From Cladochytrium replicatum (taxonomy: Eukaryota; Chytridiomycota; Chytridiomycetes; Cladochytriales; Cladochytriaceae): a stretch of 64,000 bases of DNA. Position numbers and translations under genes: made by a program. The stretch is taken from contig JAHLKD010000090.1 in NCBI GenBank assembly GCA_025526935.1, forward strand, positions 62,001 through 126,000, written 5' to 3'. Each line of letters begins with the position of its first letter. Within the stretch, counting starts at the first letter, position 1. Below are positions 42,879-55,835 of the stretch, in pieces. Under the pieces are notes generated by a model, which had not been told where the DNA came from, ran no database searches, and worked only from the letters and a program-made list of their open reading frames with translations.

Positions 42879-44409
42879 CCCGCCACAAGAGTCTCAACAG
42901 ATTTGGGAACGGCACACCAACTACGAAGAACCATTCACCTTGTCCGTTCGCGATGCTGTCACACCCATCACATTCCCGTGCCCAAAATGCAATCTCAGCA
43001 TCGTACATGATCCCTACACGTACGCGACCTTTCGCATGCGCCAGGGTCGTCTCAACTGCCCATCCTGTCTCCGATCCTTTTCGTGCGACAACGTCTCAGC
43101 GCGACACTTTACCGCCGACCTTGGCGCATTTGTCCAAAACCGCAACAAACTCCTCAAAGGCTCCGCGCTGAGCATCCAGACGTGCGCGATCGACGTGAGC
43201 GAAGCACGGCAGAACCTCGAGCTCATGTTCTGTCCCGAAATTCCGAATGTATGGAAGGTCAAGCCTGGGATCTCTATTGCTGTGAATGAAATTGTGCGCT
43301 ACGGGCGTACTGATCCGGCGCCGAAATGGGAAACGCTTTTGAAGAAGTACTTTAGGGAGATGCTGAACCCGGCACTGCAGACGTCTGGGAGAAAGATACA
43401 TGGGTCGTGTCCGTCCCGGCTGGTGATGGCGTATAGGAATATACCGTTTAAGGATGTCAGTTTAGATTTGATTGCGGCGGTGGTGAGGCAGCGCGGCTTC
43501 GCGGCGAAGATGGTCAGCGGGGTTGTAGACTGGAGCGACCGCAATACACTTACGCAGACGACCGTGAGATACCACAAAGTAATGATTGTTTCGTGGATCT
43601 TGTTGTCGCGGACTAATCGACATTTCACTCTATTTCAGTTCCTGATGATCATGCAAAAGCATAAAGATGACATGTTTGTCCCGACTCTCGATATCGATCT
43701 GGCGTGGCACACGTTCGTATACCACCCTGTTCTTCCCGGCCTCCTTACACGGGTATTTATTTCTTTTCAGAGACACCAGCTACACCCAGGCCGATACCAA
43801 AACTACGGGATCCAAAACGTTGGTCGAATCATCAACCACGACGACAGCATCGAAGAAACTTCACTCGCAGCTGGTTTTGATGGCACCAGCACGCATTGGC
43901 GGAAGTTCTTCGGAGAAGAGTACGCACAGGTTCCACCCAAAACATCATCCCGTGGAATAAGCGCGATCAGTCTCCGCTCCCTTCATTTTCCACCTTACGC
44001 TATCCTCTCCAAGGCAAAGTCGATCGCAGACAAACGCACGCATCACGGCGTGAAAAAGAAAGACGAGAGCTTGGGCGGATGCGCCTTCCATGAAAGCAAC
44101 GCGGTGGTCAAAAAGCTGAGGGAGAAGGGGGAGCTCGGGAGGTACAGTCAGGGTGCAACGTGCACGGTTTGCGGGATATCGGTTCTGTTGAGTTGCGCTG
44201 ATGCGACTGGTGACTGGGAAACAAAGACGACACGTACTTTTGGAGGGGAAGCTAATGGAGCGTGTGCGGCTGCTCAAGCTAAGGAAAGTGGCTTTCTGTA
44301 CTGCGGGTCGAAAGGCGGTTTTGGATATGCTGCTCCGGAGTTTTCACAGTGGAAACCAAATTACGATGAGGTCAGAAGAGTGAGGGTTGTCCTTGGGAAC
44401 ATGAATTAG
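42838..44409 (+). CDS. Glycine-rich-domain protein (GRDP/DUF1399-like, about 485 aa)
   Basis: From MDLNDALLKHSLPDPP the protein reads through a CPKC/CPSC zinc-ribbon-like segment (FPCPKCNLSIVHDPYTY, LNCPSCLRSFSCDNVSA). The family's hallmark RYHKFLMIMQKHKDD then PTLDIDLAWHT and IINHDDSIEETSLAAGF…WRKFFGEEY follows. Two short in-frame introns, 43579-43638 and 43717-43770, must be removed to align this block. The C-terminal part is Cys/Gly-rich (TCTVCGISVLLSCAD). GRDP-type proteins occur in plants and fungi; the molecular role is unclear. It may be the C-terminal half of the arrestin/SH3 gene upstream. Confidence 0.8.
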   Translation: MDLNDALLKHSLPDPPQESQQIWERHTNYEEPFTLSVRDAVTPITFPCPKCNLSIVHDPYTYATFRMRQGRLNCPSCLRSFSCDNVSARHFTADLGAFVQNRNKLLKGSALSIQTCAIDVSEARQNLELMFCPEIPNVWKVKPGISIAVNEIVRYGRTDPAPKWETLLKKYFREMLNPALQTSGRKIHGSCPSRLVMAYRNIPFKDVSLDLIAAVVRQRGFAAKMVSGVVDWSDRNTLTQTTVRYHKVMIVSWILLSRTNRHFTLFQFLMIMQKHKDDMFVPTLDIDLAWHTFVYHPVLPGLLTRVFISFQRHQLHPGRYQNYGIQNVGRIINHDDSIEETSLAAGFDGTSTHWRKFFGEEYAQVPPKTSSRGISAISLRSLHFPPYAILSKAKSIADKRTHHGVKKKDESLGGCAFHESNAVVKKLREKGELGRYSQGATCTVCGISVLLSCADATGDWETKTTRTFGGEANGACAAAQAKESGFLYCGSKGGFGYAAPEFSQWKPNYDEVRRVRVVLGNMN

Positions 44410-44695
44410 TGTTAATCGCATGTCAAACTGAGGACAAAGCAGTTGCAACCAGCATAACAACACATTGCTCACAACCTAATGGAGCGCCGGAACAACTCCG
44501 AGACCATCACAAGATATTATGAACGAAGGAGAGCCATCAACAGGAGAAACATCGTATCGCACCTAAATGGGCCGTGTTACTTTAAACTACTTCATTCTCT
44601 TTGTTCAAATATACCGTTGTAAGCTGCTGAACAACGTGTATTGCCGTTTTCGTGTGTAGCGTCAGTTCACCTAACCAAACAACCTGAAAGTAAGA

Positions 44696-46059
44696 CTAAC
44701 AATTTCTGGTGTGTAAGAGTAACTTTCCAGTTCTAATCCGAGAAACTCCTTTGGCAAGTGCCATGAATATGATGAGCTGATCTTGAAGATACTCGTCCAC
44801 ACATCCCCCTTCGTCGATTTGCTTTAAAAGCTCTGTTGCGGCTCTGGATCCCGCTGTGCCCCCTCTTTCTCCTGTTCGGAATAACATTTCACTTACGGCA
44901 TTATCAAGTTTTATCGTCTCTCTCCTGTTACCTTTTTCCAGAATAGCAGAACCACCCAAGATGCATCCAGTACTTGTGACAGCCCACAGCAATAGTCCGC
45001 TTCCGCTTCCGATGTGAGTATTTGGCGGCTCATGAACACATTGGATATCCACAGTGCTGCTTCCAAACAGTGGAGATACCAAGGGATGACTCCCGAGGAC
45101 TGATCGCACGCTCTCCAGAGTTTCAGTGGCGACCCGCTTCGGGATCTTCCCGGCAGTAAAAATACGACTATATAGATTGAAAGAATAAGTTAGTACTTTA
45201 TATGGTTATTATCAAAGATTCAAACCCGTAGATATGAGTGATGTCTCCCCTGTCGATGATTTCAACCGCAGCAAGTGGAGAATCAGAACTTCGCTTCAAA
45301 GTCCTCACAATGGCAACTCCACCGCCGGCTGGGTAATAGCCTCTGCGGACTATGTCAAGATCAAACGTAAAATTGAACTTTTCGGCAATCGGCTTGAACA
45401 CCTATCCAAACTTTGCCTTCAATACATTAAATGTAAATCGAATATATTCAAAGTCGGCACCTTTTCGATGTAATCAAGCTGTGGTGCTTGTTCTTCGCGA
45501 GGAACACCACTAGGTTAAGTGGAAAGTTGATCGTAGAAACTACATTCAACATACGGGCATTCGTTCCACCTTTATAGGTAATCTGGGTTGAACCTGGTGA
45601 AAACAGCATGCACGGAAGGGATACTTGAATTAGTAGGGCGATGCTGCCAGCGGTACCCACGTCAGCGACAAACTCCTGCATATTCATTGGGAAACAGCTC
45701 AATTTGTGTTATATCTCATTCAAACAACAACTAACCCCCGCCTTCAAACCGGCCGGCTTGAGGATCATTTCGGTACTCCCGACCTCCGCCTGCGTGCTAC
45801 TAATCGCATCAGACATTTCTGCCACTAGACGAATCCCCGTCAAATGTTGTGGGCGAAGACCTGTTCTCGGGCGGTTCTGTCGAATACGAACAATCTTTAC
45901 AGTGGTGCCTAGAATTGCCGACAGTGCGGCCGATATTCTGAGAACTAGGATAGCGTAATTAACTAACAATAAGATTCAACACAGCGGTGAGGATGTGTCA
46001 TCCAGCATACTCTGTCCACCTCCCTCCAACACACTTCCGTCCATCGTGATAGATGACAT
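44696..46059 (-). CDS. RNA 3'-terminal phosphate cyclase (RtcA/RTC1-like)
   Basis: The enzyme turns RNA 3'-phosphates into 2',3'-cyclic phosphates using ATP and a covalent His-AMP. Exon 1 encodes MSSITMDGSVLEGGGQ, and an intron (from 46010) leads to ILRISAALSAILG. Next come IRQNRPRTGLRPQHLTG and EVGSTEMILKP, then DVGTAGSIALLIQVSLPCML and YKGGTNARM, then FKPIAEKFNFTFDLDIVRRG, YYPAGGG, HIGSGSGLLLWAVTSTGC, and CVDEYLQDQLIIFMALAKG. The end (LLLHTR) reaches the region of the adenylated His. The order matches the family throughout; the last exon may be slightly longer than read. The eukaryotic cyclase group fits better than the nucleolar Rcl1 group because the catalytic C-terminal block is kept. 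Confidence 0.9.
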
Positions 46060-46151
46060 TTGCACAGCACTCCTTTTTGCGCCACGTAATTCTCTGCAGA
46101 TGAAAACTTTTCAAGGTCTTTATTACTACATGGTACATGTCGTTTCGTCGT

Positions 46152-49100
46152 TTAGCGTGCTCGCCGATCACCTCGATCGTCACTCTCTTCCCGCTCGCGT
46201 GGCACATTCGTTCCATATCCATCCCTTACTGGGCGCTCCCGATCTCGTTCCCGGCTCAATCCCGCTTCTGATCTCGGAATCTCGCCAGCCCACTGCATTC
46301 CACCTTGTTCACGCCCATCTCTGTGGTCCCGCCCTTCTCGATCCATTTCACGCCGGTCTCGACTGTACCCGAATCGATTGGGACCAGGTGGTCCTCCCAT
46401 GGGACCTATGTTCGGAGAGTTGAATGACGGAGGTGGGCTACGAGACGCTCTTCGCGGTCTCCGTATCGCAGGTGGGGGGCTCCGCGAGATGGCTCGACGT
46501 CGCGGAAGCATTGTCGCCCCAGATCGCGAGCCGACTCCTGGTGGGTATGGCCCTGTTGGTCGTATCGGGCTTCGAATCCTTGCTTGCCTTTCCCAGCCTG
46601 GTGGTGGGGGAGTAGAGGAGTTTCCACCTGCAAAAGGAGCATTCGATCCTCCTCTCCACAGTGGAGGCGGACTTCGACCGCGTTGAGACTTATCTCCATT
46701 GCTCTCCCCCAATGGACGACCGGAAGATCCAGCACTCGACCCTGGTTCAACTGGTTCTCGTTGGGCCATTGCAGCATTCCGGTTGGCTAGTGCACTCTCA
46801 CTCGCTTGGGCATCCTTTGCAGCATCTCGGCTCCACCCACTAAGGTCCCGGCTATCAACAGGATCAGCGGTGTATACGTCCAACGGACCAGCCGGTGGTC
46901 GTTCTCTTGCGAATCCGAACGGCGGTTGCGATCCACCACGGTCTGCCTGACCACGATCCAGAGATAGACCAAGTCTCCCCCGATCCAATCGATCTCGATC
47001 GGTCATGCGGTCAAGGCTTCGCTCGAGACGCGGACGAATGGCGCCTCCTCTCTCCGCAGCCACTATACTTCGTTGGGGTGGTCTCTCCCGGTCCGCAAAG
47101 CGATCCATGCGTTCGCTGATTCTCTCGCCCATGCTGCGTTCCGGAGGTCGCTCCGCACCTCGTTCAGCTAGCCCGGGTCGATCTGAGCGTTCTGGGCGGT
47201 CTGGTCGATCCAATTGCGTTCGATCAACTGCCCTTTCTCCTCTGTCCAGGCGCCGATCAATCATCTGCCCCGTTCGGTCAATACGATCGGTGGGTAGCCC
47301 ACGCTCTTCTCCTACCCTGTCATTGATGCGTTCAGGGCCATTCCGCTCAACTGGGCCACGCTCTTTCTCTGCCATCCTGTCGAATGGCACACGATCACCG
47401 CCGCGATCTGTTGAAAATCGATCACCAAACATTGGACCGCGTTCACGTTCAGGTATGGGGCGCTCGGGCCACCAATTCCGTTCCCCGCGAGGCAACGGCT
47501 CTCTCGGTCCATAATCTCTAAATTCACGAGGTGGGCCACCCATTCGTCCCATCCGATCACGGTCGAAACGTTCACGAGCCCATTCCGGCCGATCACGTTC
47601 TCGTTCATCACGACCAAAACCTCCAAACGGAACCCCTGGCCGATCCCTTTCCGGATTGCGGTAATCTCGAGCCCGGTTTGGAGTGCCGGAATCCGAGCCA
47701 AAAGATTCACGCATCTGTAGTTGAGGAGGTTCGCGTGTTGGGAACTTTTCCTTGTCTTGATCATACGGCACGGTTCCTGGTGAGCGATTTCTTGCGTCGG
47801 TATCCCCCATTTCCTTCATTGCTCCACGTCCATCATCGCGTTGAATGTGAGGCTCATCTTCCTTTTGTCCATCCCGCGGAGATAATGGCTCGAACCATCC
47901 GTCTGGGCGACCGCCTAAATTACGACGAACATTGAACCTCTCACGGTCGCGGAAAGGCTCGCGGCCCTGTCCTTCAAACTCCCCTCGAACATCTCGAGCA
48001 AAACCTGGGCGGTACGACCAATCTCTCTCACGATCTAAATCTGTTATGGAGCTACGAGTCCTTGCCCTCCCCGCACCGAATGTCGATCTATCAAAATCAA
48101 CCGGCGCAACTTCGGCCTTCTTGGCTTGAAAAATATAATCATGAGATTTCGCCACAATGTAAAACGAATGAGTCTTACCAGGCGATTTAACAAGTGGAAG
48201 CGGTGTGGACGGTTCATCCAAATCTTTGGCATAAGGAAGTACCCCTGAAGATACGGATGACGAGGAAGCAGGGCCGATAGCATCGGACAGTGCGCCAGGA
48301 CCAGTCACAAGCGAAGGAGCATCGCGAGTCGAAACACCATGTTGCCTGATTGGTGGATCCCGATCAACCCCAGTACGGGTTGCCAGTTGTCCAGGTCCGT
48401 CGCGTTCGCGCTCGCCACTTCTCATACTGCTGCGATCTTTCGGGGCTTGACTTTCACCCGTCGGAGGGACCGGAGAACCGACTGGGGGAAATGCACCACT
48501 CGGTGCACCCGCCGGGCCAGCATACCTTCCACCTCTGTCTCGTTCGCGCTCGCGATCCCGAAACTCGTCTCGAAACTCCCGCGTCTTATTGAAATCCCGT
48601 GGTACTGGAGTAACACCAACGGGAGGCGGCCCGTCTGCCTCGCGGTCTCGCTCTTTCCTGGGATACTCCCGTTCGCGCTCCCGCTCCCGATGGTCAGGTC
48701 GCTCCCGACCACGGAATGCGTCCCGCTCACGCTCCCACTCCATGTATTCTCGATTTCTGTATCCCATATGAGGGTGCGACCCCATTGGTCCTGGTGGGAA
48801 GTAGTCTCGATTGAAAGGAGGATGTGAGGGCGGACCCCTCTCCCGCTCTCGTTTGGGCATGGGGTGATCTCTTGAATGGTGTTCGGGCGGAATTTGCATA
48901 TGCGGAGGCCAATCCCTCTCACGATCACGCACGTTACCCGGTGGTGGAACTGGTGGAGGCGAGCCAAGCATACCAGCCCGATAGGGGTATGCTCCAGGGC
49001 CACGATAGCTGTATGAACCTGGACCTGGTCGTGGCGCTCCGTGCATCATCCCCATCTCGTGATCACCGCCGGGTTGAGGCGTCCTGCGATACATCTCACG

Positions 49101-52100
49101 GTCTCGGGCATCGGGTGGGCCCAGCATCCCACGGTCCCACGTCGGAGGTTGAACGGGAGGTCGATATGCAGGACCTGTTCCATGCTCAAGTGGCTCCCAT
49201 TCACCGCGACGTATACCATCAATGGAACTTCTGTTGCTGGCTTGAACTGGTGGCATGTTGTATGGTCGAGCCCCCTCTACATCATCGGGCCGCTGTGGTT
49301 TCACAGGATCATCTCGTGTCTCAATATCTCGCATTGGCGACTTTGATGATCTCGATGACGCGCCGTCTTTAAGGGACATCGACCAACGCGGAGCCGACGG
49401 AGATGGAGGCGAATCCTGCTTGGCGGGGACATTTGTGTAAAATATGTCCGCAATAGTGGACTTTGGAAAGACAGGAAAATAGTCCTCGGCAGCAGCATCC
49501 TGTACCGGTTTTGACTTTTCCGGATTATCATCGTCGTTCACGAAAGGTTCTTCCGAAATAGGTGTCGTCAGATCTCCAGTTGTGCTGCTCTCCGCAGCTC
49601 TACGTTCCAGAAGTGCTCGGTACCGCTCACCAAGATCAAGCTTCTTTGATTGAGCAGAGGGTGAACAGTCGGTCATGGTCCTCTCCTCAATCGTAACAAC
49701 GTTACTTTCCACAGCATTTTTCTGCGGCTCAGGTGCAATATCCATAGGTGTTGAAGTAGAAAGCTGCGAAGCTGAGAGGTGGTTCGAACTGCCCTCGCCA
49801 GCATCCGCCTCGCCGCTCCGGGCCGGCTGCTTCATCATCAAAAATGCGTGGAGCGACAGCTTACGAACTGGTGCTGCCTCCGTAACCTTTTTGAGCGCCG
49901 GATTTTCTACTGGTTCTTGGACGACCTTCGCCTCCGTGCTTTCAGGTCCATCAGGCACTGGCCTTCCCACTTGATTACTGACAACCACTCCGCCCTCAAC
50001 TTCTTCTTCCTCGTCCTCCGGTTGGCTGAATGCTTGCTCCATTGACACATCTTTCGGCGATGATGAGATTGGTACAACTTTCGAGACAATTGTTCCACTC
50101 TCTTCCTCCAGCTCTTCTTCATCTTCACTGGAATGGAACACCCCAGAACGACGGTAGGCTCGCTTGACCTTTGTGATCCCAACATCTCCCGTTTCACTGA
50201 CTAAACTCTGCCGCCTTGCCTCAACTTCCGCCATGCTCTCATCGCGTCCATGCTCAAAGCTGTCTTCCACATCCGCATCCTCAACTTCGTCATCTCTCTC
50301 GTTTGCAGCAGAGCTACGCCGTCTTCCGCCGCTCCCGCGGCGACTCGACTTATGTCCTTGGTGCTCCTCACCGCCAGAGTGGACGTCTTCATCATGGGAT
50401 GACCCGGCACGCTGTCTCCGCTGCGCGGGTGGTCGCCCCACCTTCCTCTTTGCTGGAGTTCCCGTCGCCAATCCTCCATCAGCAGATGTCTTCCGCTCTC
50501 TTGCCGACCCGGCCTTGGCACGCATCTTCTCTTGCTGCTCAAGCCGTAGAATAAGGGCTGCCTCGGCCGCAATCTTTCGTTCCTCTCTCGTCATTCGATG
50601 CGGCTCCTTGGGTGGAGCGGCAGACCGCTTCCTCTCCTCTTCAACCGCATGGGACTGATTTCCCTTGCGATGGTCGCCCTTTTCGGCTCCATCTGACAAA
50701 TTCATGTGATCAGTGTCAGGCTCAACGCCGTCCGCACCTTCTGCGTCCACGGTCGGCGCAATGCTGCTTCGTCTGCGACCTTTTCGCTTGGCCGTAGGCG
50801 AGGTCGCACGACCCTTTTTGCGCCTACCGCCCCGTCCTCGCCCACTTGTGGTCGTCCGCTCCTCATCGGTCCCAGCTCCATCTGCAGCGGCCCCATCGTC
50901 ATCTGCGTCCTCGTTGTTTCCGACGTCCAAGTCATCTGCAGACGTAGGTGACGCCATACGAGTTGGATGCGTGCGATCAATTGAGATGGATAGCGGAGAC
51001 GACACCGTATCGATATCCATCTGCGTGCTTTCCCGTCGCTTCCTTTCTCCAGCCGGAGGTGCTGAGCTTACGACGTATTCCAACATATTCTGGACGGACC
51101 TCCGTCGGGTCGGCGCGTGGGGTGGCGGTGGGGGCATCGCCGAAGCTGTCTGCACGGTTTCTGTCTTCATACGCTCGAAAGCCTTTGCACGCTCTTTCTC
51201 TTCGGCTCTCTCCTTTTCTCTCGCGATCCTTTCCATCTCTGCAGCTTCCTCCCAATGGGCGATCGCTTCAACGAGGCGACAACTGGGCCGTACGAGCTGC
51301 GACCTGGACGCCCCTGACGCTGCTGCAGCGGATGCAACGGTACCCCGTCTATTTGGCGCTGCGCTGCTCATCACAAGCTCATCTTCGTCGTCGCCGATCG
51401 CCCGCGCGTATGGTACATTAACCAGATCATCGCACGCACAAGGGTACGACATCCACCACCTGGACGCTGGGTCTGACGGAGAAAATGGATCTCCACCGCA
51501 GCTCATTGCATTGAGTACAAGCTCTTCCCCTGCTGCAATATCCTTTGTCGCAAAGACTGCCAAGCGAATTCGATCGTTAATATACAACACGCGATCTTCG
51601 TCTCTGATCGCTTCCTCGTAAGACGCCATCCCCGACTCATCCTCACGTCCGGCTACATCGCCCTTGCGGTCATCGACCCTTTTTGGGTTTGGCGAGGTCC
51701 CGTCCCCCCACGATTGCCGCTTCCTCTTCCGACTCCCTCCATCGTCTTCGACATTCTCAGCCCCAAGACGAACAACTCCATCGTCAAACCACGACAATGG
51801 GGACTCGGCGGTAACCATGTCTTCTCTTGTTTCAGCATCTCTTGTTTCTGCTTCATCTGAGCTGTCCTCCTCAGTCATACAAGGAACAACGACCACTGAC
51901 TTGAGCGTGACATTGCAACATGTGGCGGCAACTGCAGGGTCTGTGCCACAATACCAACGGATGAACCTGCAGTCCCTCTTTCCATAGTCTCGTGAATCGA
52001 CCATGATGCAAGGTGGAGGCTTTGAAGCCTCTTTCACTTCTTCTTCATCAGGATCACGGTCCTCTAACATGGGATCGCCTTGATAAGCATTCAGTTCCGC

Positions 52101-54055
52101 TTTTCGTCTGTTTCGAGATGGTGGCAGAATGTCTGCTGCAACATCCCCGACCACAGCAAGACCAGGGTGCGGAAACACAAACGGTGGGGCTAGCCACATT
52201 CCATCGGCTGCATACGACTGATCCGAAATCCCGACAGGATGATTTTGTGCTGACGCAGAGTTTGTCCTGACCCGCGAAGAGACTGGTTGCGGTTCCTTGG
52301 ATCCATTCGATCCATTCCACGGCAACCCAGAACCGAGACCGTGTAGCTCGCGTGCAATTATGAGCTTGCCGTGAATCTCGCCAACAAGATGGTTTGCAGG
52401 TATGTCGGTAGTTGCGTAGGCAGCGTACTTTACAACACCGGCGATATTCGGCTTTGGAATTTCTGAATTTCCATTTTGCTGGCCATATTCCGGTTCTAAT
52501 CCGAATGGGGTGGAATCCACCGTAACCGGGTCGATAGCCACGAGGCCATCGGCGTACTCAAAGGCCACCGCAGGAAGTGCGAGAATGTCGTTAGGTATGA
52601 CTCCAACTGTGAAATCGATGGGCAATTCCTTGGAAGACTTTGACGAGGAAGTTGGGTCGATCTTGGGGAAATCAATGGGCTTTTCATCCACCAAGTCCAA
52701 CTTCACATCAACGGGTTTAAGATTTTTTGCGGGCGATAAATCTAGGCTCATCCGTCTCGTTGAAGGGGATGGAACCCCAAGCTCACTCTCAAGTAATCCC
52801 AACGAGTCTCTCACCAACTCGTCAGTGGTTTCATACCACTTGACGTTTGAATCCACTGGTCCAGTTCCAGGATACAGAACCATCTTTCCTAGATCTGCTC
52901 CTTTTAAATCACCGTCGTCATTCCTGAATGCGCGATACTTTGAGCTCAGAACCGTTCCATCATCCCAGTCTTTCAACAAACGACCCACGGCCAACTCCAG
53001 AGCTCGACTCTCAAACTTGTTGTGCTCTATGGGGGCGAAGGCATGCGCTGTTCTGCGGTACTCCTCGTCGAACAGATTAATAGGTTTTTGCTCGCGAGTT
53101 CGTTTCGGTTGAGGGATAAGAGACTTTTTGTAGCCTTGCGCCTGATAGTTTGACGAGCCCCACGCGGGTCCGCCTGTCTCGGGTGGTGGAGTCCCACGAG
53201 AAGCGATGGGGCCGCGTCTACGCCCTCTAGCTGCGGAGCTATCCTCATCTCCGTACTCTGAATCGTCACGATTCAATCTATCCCGAGCGCTCTGCGCAGT
53301 GCTAGCGGCGGAGGCGTTTCGTTCTGCCCCACTCTTCACACGCTCACGTTCTCGCTTGTCGTTACGGCTCTGCTTCACTCCTCGTGCGATTTTCTCTAAT
53401 TCTTTGGCGCGTTTGCGGGGTGGACTCACACCTGACGAGTTCCCCCCAATCTTTAAGGCTTTGAGAGCCTTGCTTCCTGTTCTGACACTACTAAAGACGC
53501 TGCCTTCATCACGATCCAAAGAGTCCTTGCGCTTTTTCGAGCTGTTGCCAGAATTTCCAGCACCGGCGCCTCTCTGATCCTTTGCACGTTTTCTCTGCGG
53601 GTCGTTACCACCACCTCGATCTCTTTTCGAATCTTTTTCGCCATCTTTCTCCCGAGACTTTTTACGGGTTCGCTTTCCCTGAATCTGACGCGCACGCTCG
53701 ATCATCTGAGAGGGCAAAAAGAAATAAAATGAAAGCTTGAGCTATTTTCAGTAAGTAGATTTATCAGTTGTGCACGCACTTCAGCACTGATAGGTCTAGG
53801 CTCGCATCGTTCACACAAATAGGAGTCTGGGACTGAGTCTTCTGTCATGTTGAGACAGTTCATGTGTTGCCACACCTCGCAGCGGTCGCACTGGATGGTG
53901 TAACCGTCATCATCGTTAAAGTCGCAGATGCAGCGAATCACATAGTCTTCCTCCTCAGCATCGTCGTCACCCGAGGGGTCCAGAGCAGCGATATCGTCTT
54001 CGGCATAATCGACGGTGGCACCCAGTCTGTCTTCATCGTAGTCGGTAGAGTACAT
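46152..54055 (-). CDS. Very large Set3/MLL5-type PHD-SET protein (about 2,590 aa)
   Basis: Set3-type proteins are chromatin readers in histone deacetylase complexes. Exon 1 (54055-53780) ends in a PHD finger at residues about 40-90: IRCICDFNDDDGYTIQCDRC, WQHMNCLNM, YLCERC. After a 74-bp intron, exon 2 (from 53705) holds a long charged linker and then a split SET domain at about residues 515-850: KYAAYATTDIPANHLVGEIHG, MVDSRDYGKRDCRFIRWYCG, IRLAVFATKDIAAGEELVLNA, YPCACD. The inserted low-complexity loops are long. The usual NH motif reads RFIRWYC rather than RFINHSC, as in the inactive Set3/MLL5 class. The remaining 1,700 residues are disordered, with extensive Arg-Glu-Asp and Pro tracts. A 54-bp in-frame intron is likely at 48178-48125. 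Yeast Set3 is under 800 aa, so the tail is unusual. It lies 92 bp upstream of the cyclase gene. Confidence 0.9.
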
Positions 54056-54488
54056 TCGCGAAAGCCCGGCTCTATTAGTGATAGACAGATTTAGCTTAGG
54101 GTGTCACACTCACTCACACTCACACACTCAGTCTCACCACCTTTCGTTTCGTTCCGTTTCTTCCCCAGACTCCTCCTACCAAGCCATTTGTACGCGTTGG
54201 TCGGTGGTGGATCAACCGTGGTAACAGCAGAATGGATTAGCATATTGATTTATTGTAGTATCATTATTATTGTTGTTATTGTTATTGTTGTTGCTGTTGC
54301 GAACAGAGGGTCATCAACCTATAACCAACACCAGCTGAACCCAGTGGAAATGGGTGGGCCAACGCAGTAACCATCAATCCCTTCATGTTGCACTGATCGT
54401 ATGTAGGTGGGGATAAATATTTACAAAAAAAACAACATGGCTAACTGAAACTGTTGAAAACTCATAGATATTCCGGAAAACGTATCAA
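54056..54488. other. Intergenic region
   Basis: Upstream flank of the PHD-SET gene with CT-rich and GTT-rich simple stretches (ctcacactcacactcac near 54110; gttattgttattgttgttgctg near 54270). No gene is supported. Confidence 0.5.
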
Positions 54489-55835
54489 CTAGTAAATGAG
54501 GTTCGCAACGATCATCGCACCAGCGAACATGGAGGCAACCGAAACTGCGCTGGCTGTCGACAAAGCCGCGACTCCGCTGATCCCGTGTCCGCTCGTGCAC
54601 CCGTCCCCGATCCGAGATCCGAGGAGCAGCAAGGCACCTCCAACAAAAGCCTTCGTTCCCTCATCCATGACCCAGCTTTGCGGTGTCGCCGCGAACGCTG
54701 CCGAGTTCACCAACGCACCGCCGAGTTTAGCGGAAACAAACGCCCCGGCGACAACTCCAGCGGTGTTGAGCAATCGCGTGATCGCGTCGCTCCAATCAGA
54801 GTCGGCCGTAACAGTGGGCACGGCGTTGCACGCGGATGCGCGTGTGCGCCATTTCGGATCCACGCGTTTGAGGATAGAAGATGCAACGATTGCGTACTGA
54901 GTCGATGCGCCGAGTGGGTTGGCCAGGAGGACGAGAGACATGAATTGCGCTGCCGCGATAACCATCCCGCCCACGACTGGGTGCCACGCAAAAGCCCTGA
55001 CGTCCGCAATATCTGCTTTCAGAGTAACTGTCGACGTCACGTTTGTGTTCAAACTAACGTATGCGTCGCCAATCGGAAGGGTGTATGCGCGCTGGAGTTG
55101 TGCGGCCCACGATATTGCTTTCGCTCCGAACGCAATGAACGCTGTCAATACTGAAGCGAATATAATCACAAACGTTGTGTTGTCAATTTTGAGCGTTTTC
55201 GGGAGTGAGACGGTGGGTTTCTTCTTTCCATAGTCGGGAAGGGACCGTGAGAACAGTTCGTTGATGTAGGGCCATGCCAAGCTACCAGTGACTGCTCCAG
55301 CTAGGACGAGGAAGGAATAGCGAACGCCGGTTGCTGCTTGGACAAGCACGGTGCCGGGGCATGCACCTGCAAGAAGTATGGAAGGAAGAATGTTCATCAC
55401 AAGAGAACGCAAATATCTACAGTTCTTACCAGCCAATGCCATCCCTACACCAAGCAGCGCCCCGCCCAGAATGTTGCGACCATACCCACCGAGCTTATGG
55501 AATCCCAGCGAAATGGGGGGACGTAAAGGAATATCCACCACTTTTCCGCTTCGAAGTGCATGCATCACCAGGCTATGGAGCAAAAAACGAAGGCTGGTTG
55601 GTGAGATGCTCAAAAAACAAGATATGTCTATGAATCACATACGTTCCACCGACTGTTGCAGTGAGATACATTTCCAACATGATGAGGCTCTTGAAGCGCA
55701 TCTGATCGATGATGACACTTGGAACATACACCTTTGCTTTCTCGAGAGCAAATCCGAACGCAAAGCCGACCGCGGCGGACGAGTCCACGCTTGCAGTCGC
55801 TGGAACAAAGGGGGCCTTTCACGTACGGTGGCCAT
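54489..55835 (-). CDS. YeeE/YedE-family sulfur-compound transporter
   Basis: A multispan membrane protein that in bacteria (TsuA) imports thiosulfate. The last exon(s) contain GRNILGGALLGVGMALAG, GACPGTVLVQAATG, a central loop, PLGASTQYAIVASSIL and GALLLLGSRIGDGCTSGHGI. The CPG and GCTSGHG cysteines are at the family's essential positions. An upstream exon (near 55795-55635) reads SSAAVGFAFGFALEKAKVYV and LIMLEMYLTATVGGT before a GTATGT donor and joins to SLVMHALRSGKVVD. A 50-bp-class intron also splits MALAG|ACPGT (near 55430-55375). The true start is unresolved: the first exon's frame has a stop (TGA) just upstream. Eukaryotic members are rare outside fungi, and a bacterial origin is commonly inferred. 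Confidence 0.8.

Noticed and set aside
46378-53577. Numerous ORFs of 60-300 codons on both strands
   Set aside because: Shadows of the 2,590-residue PHD-SET gene, whose biased codons leave the other frames open.
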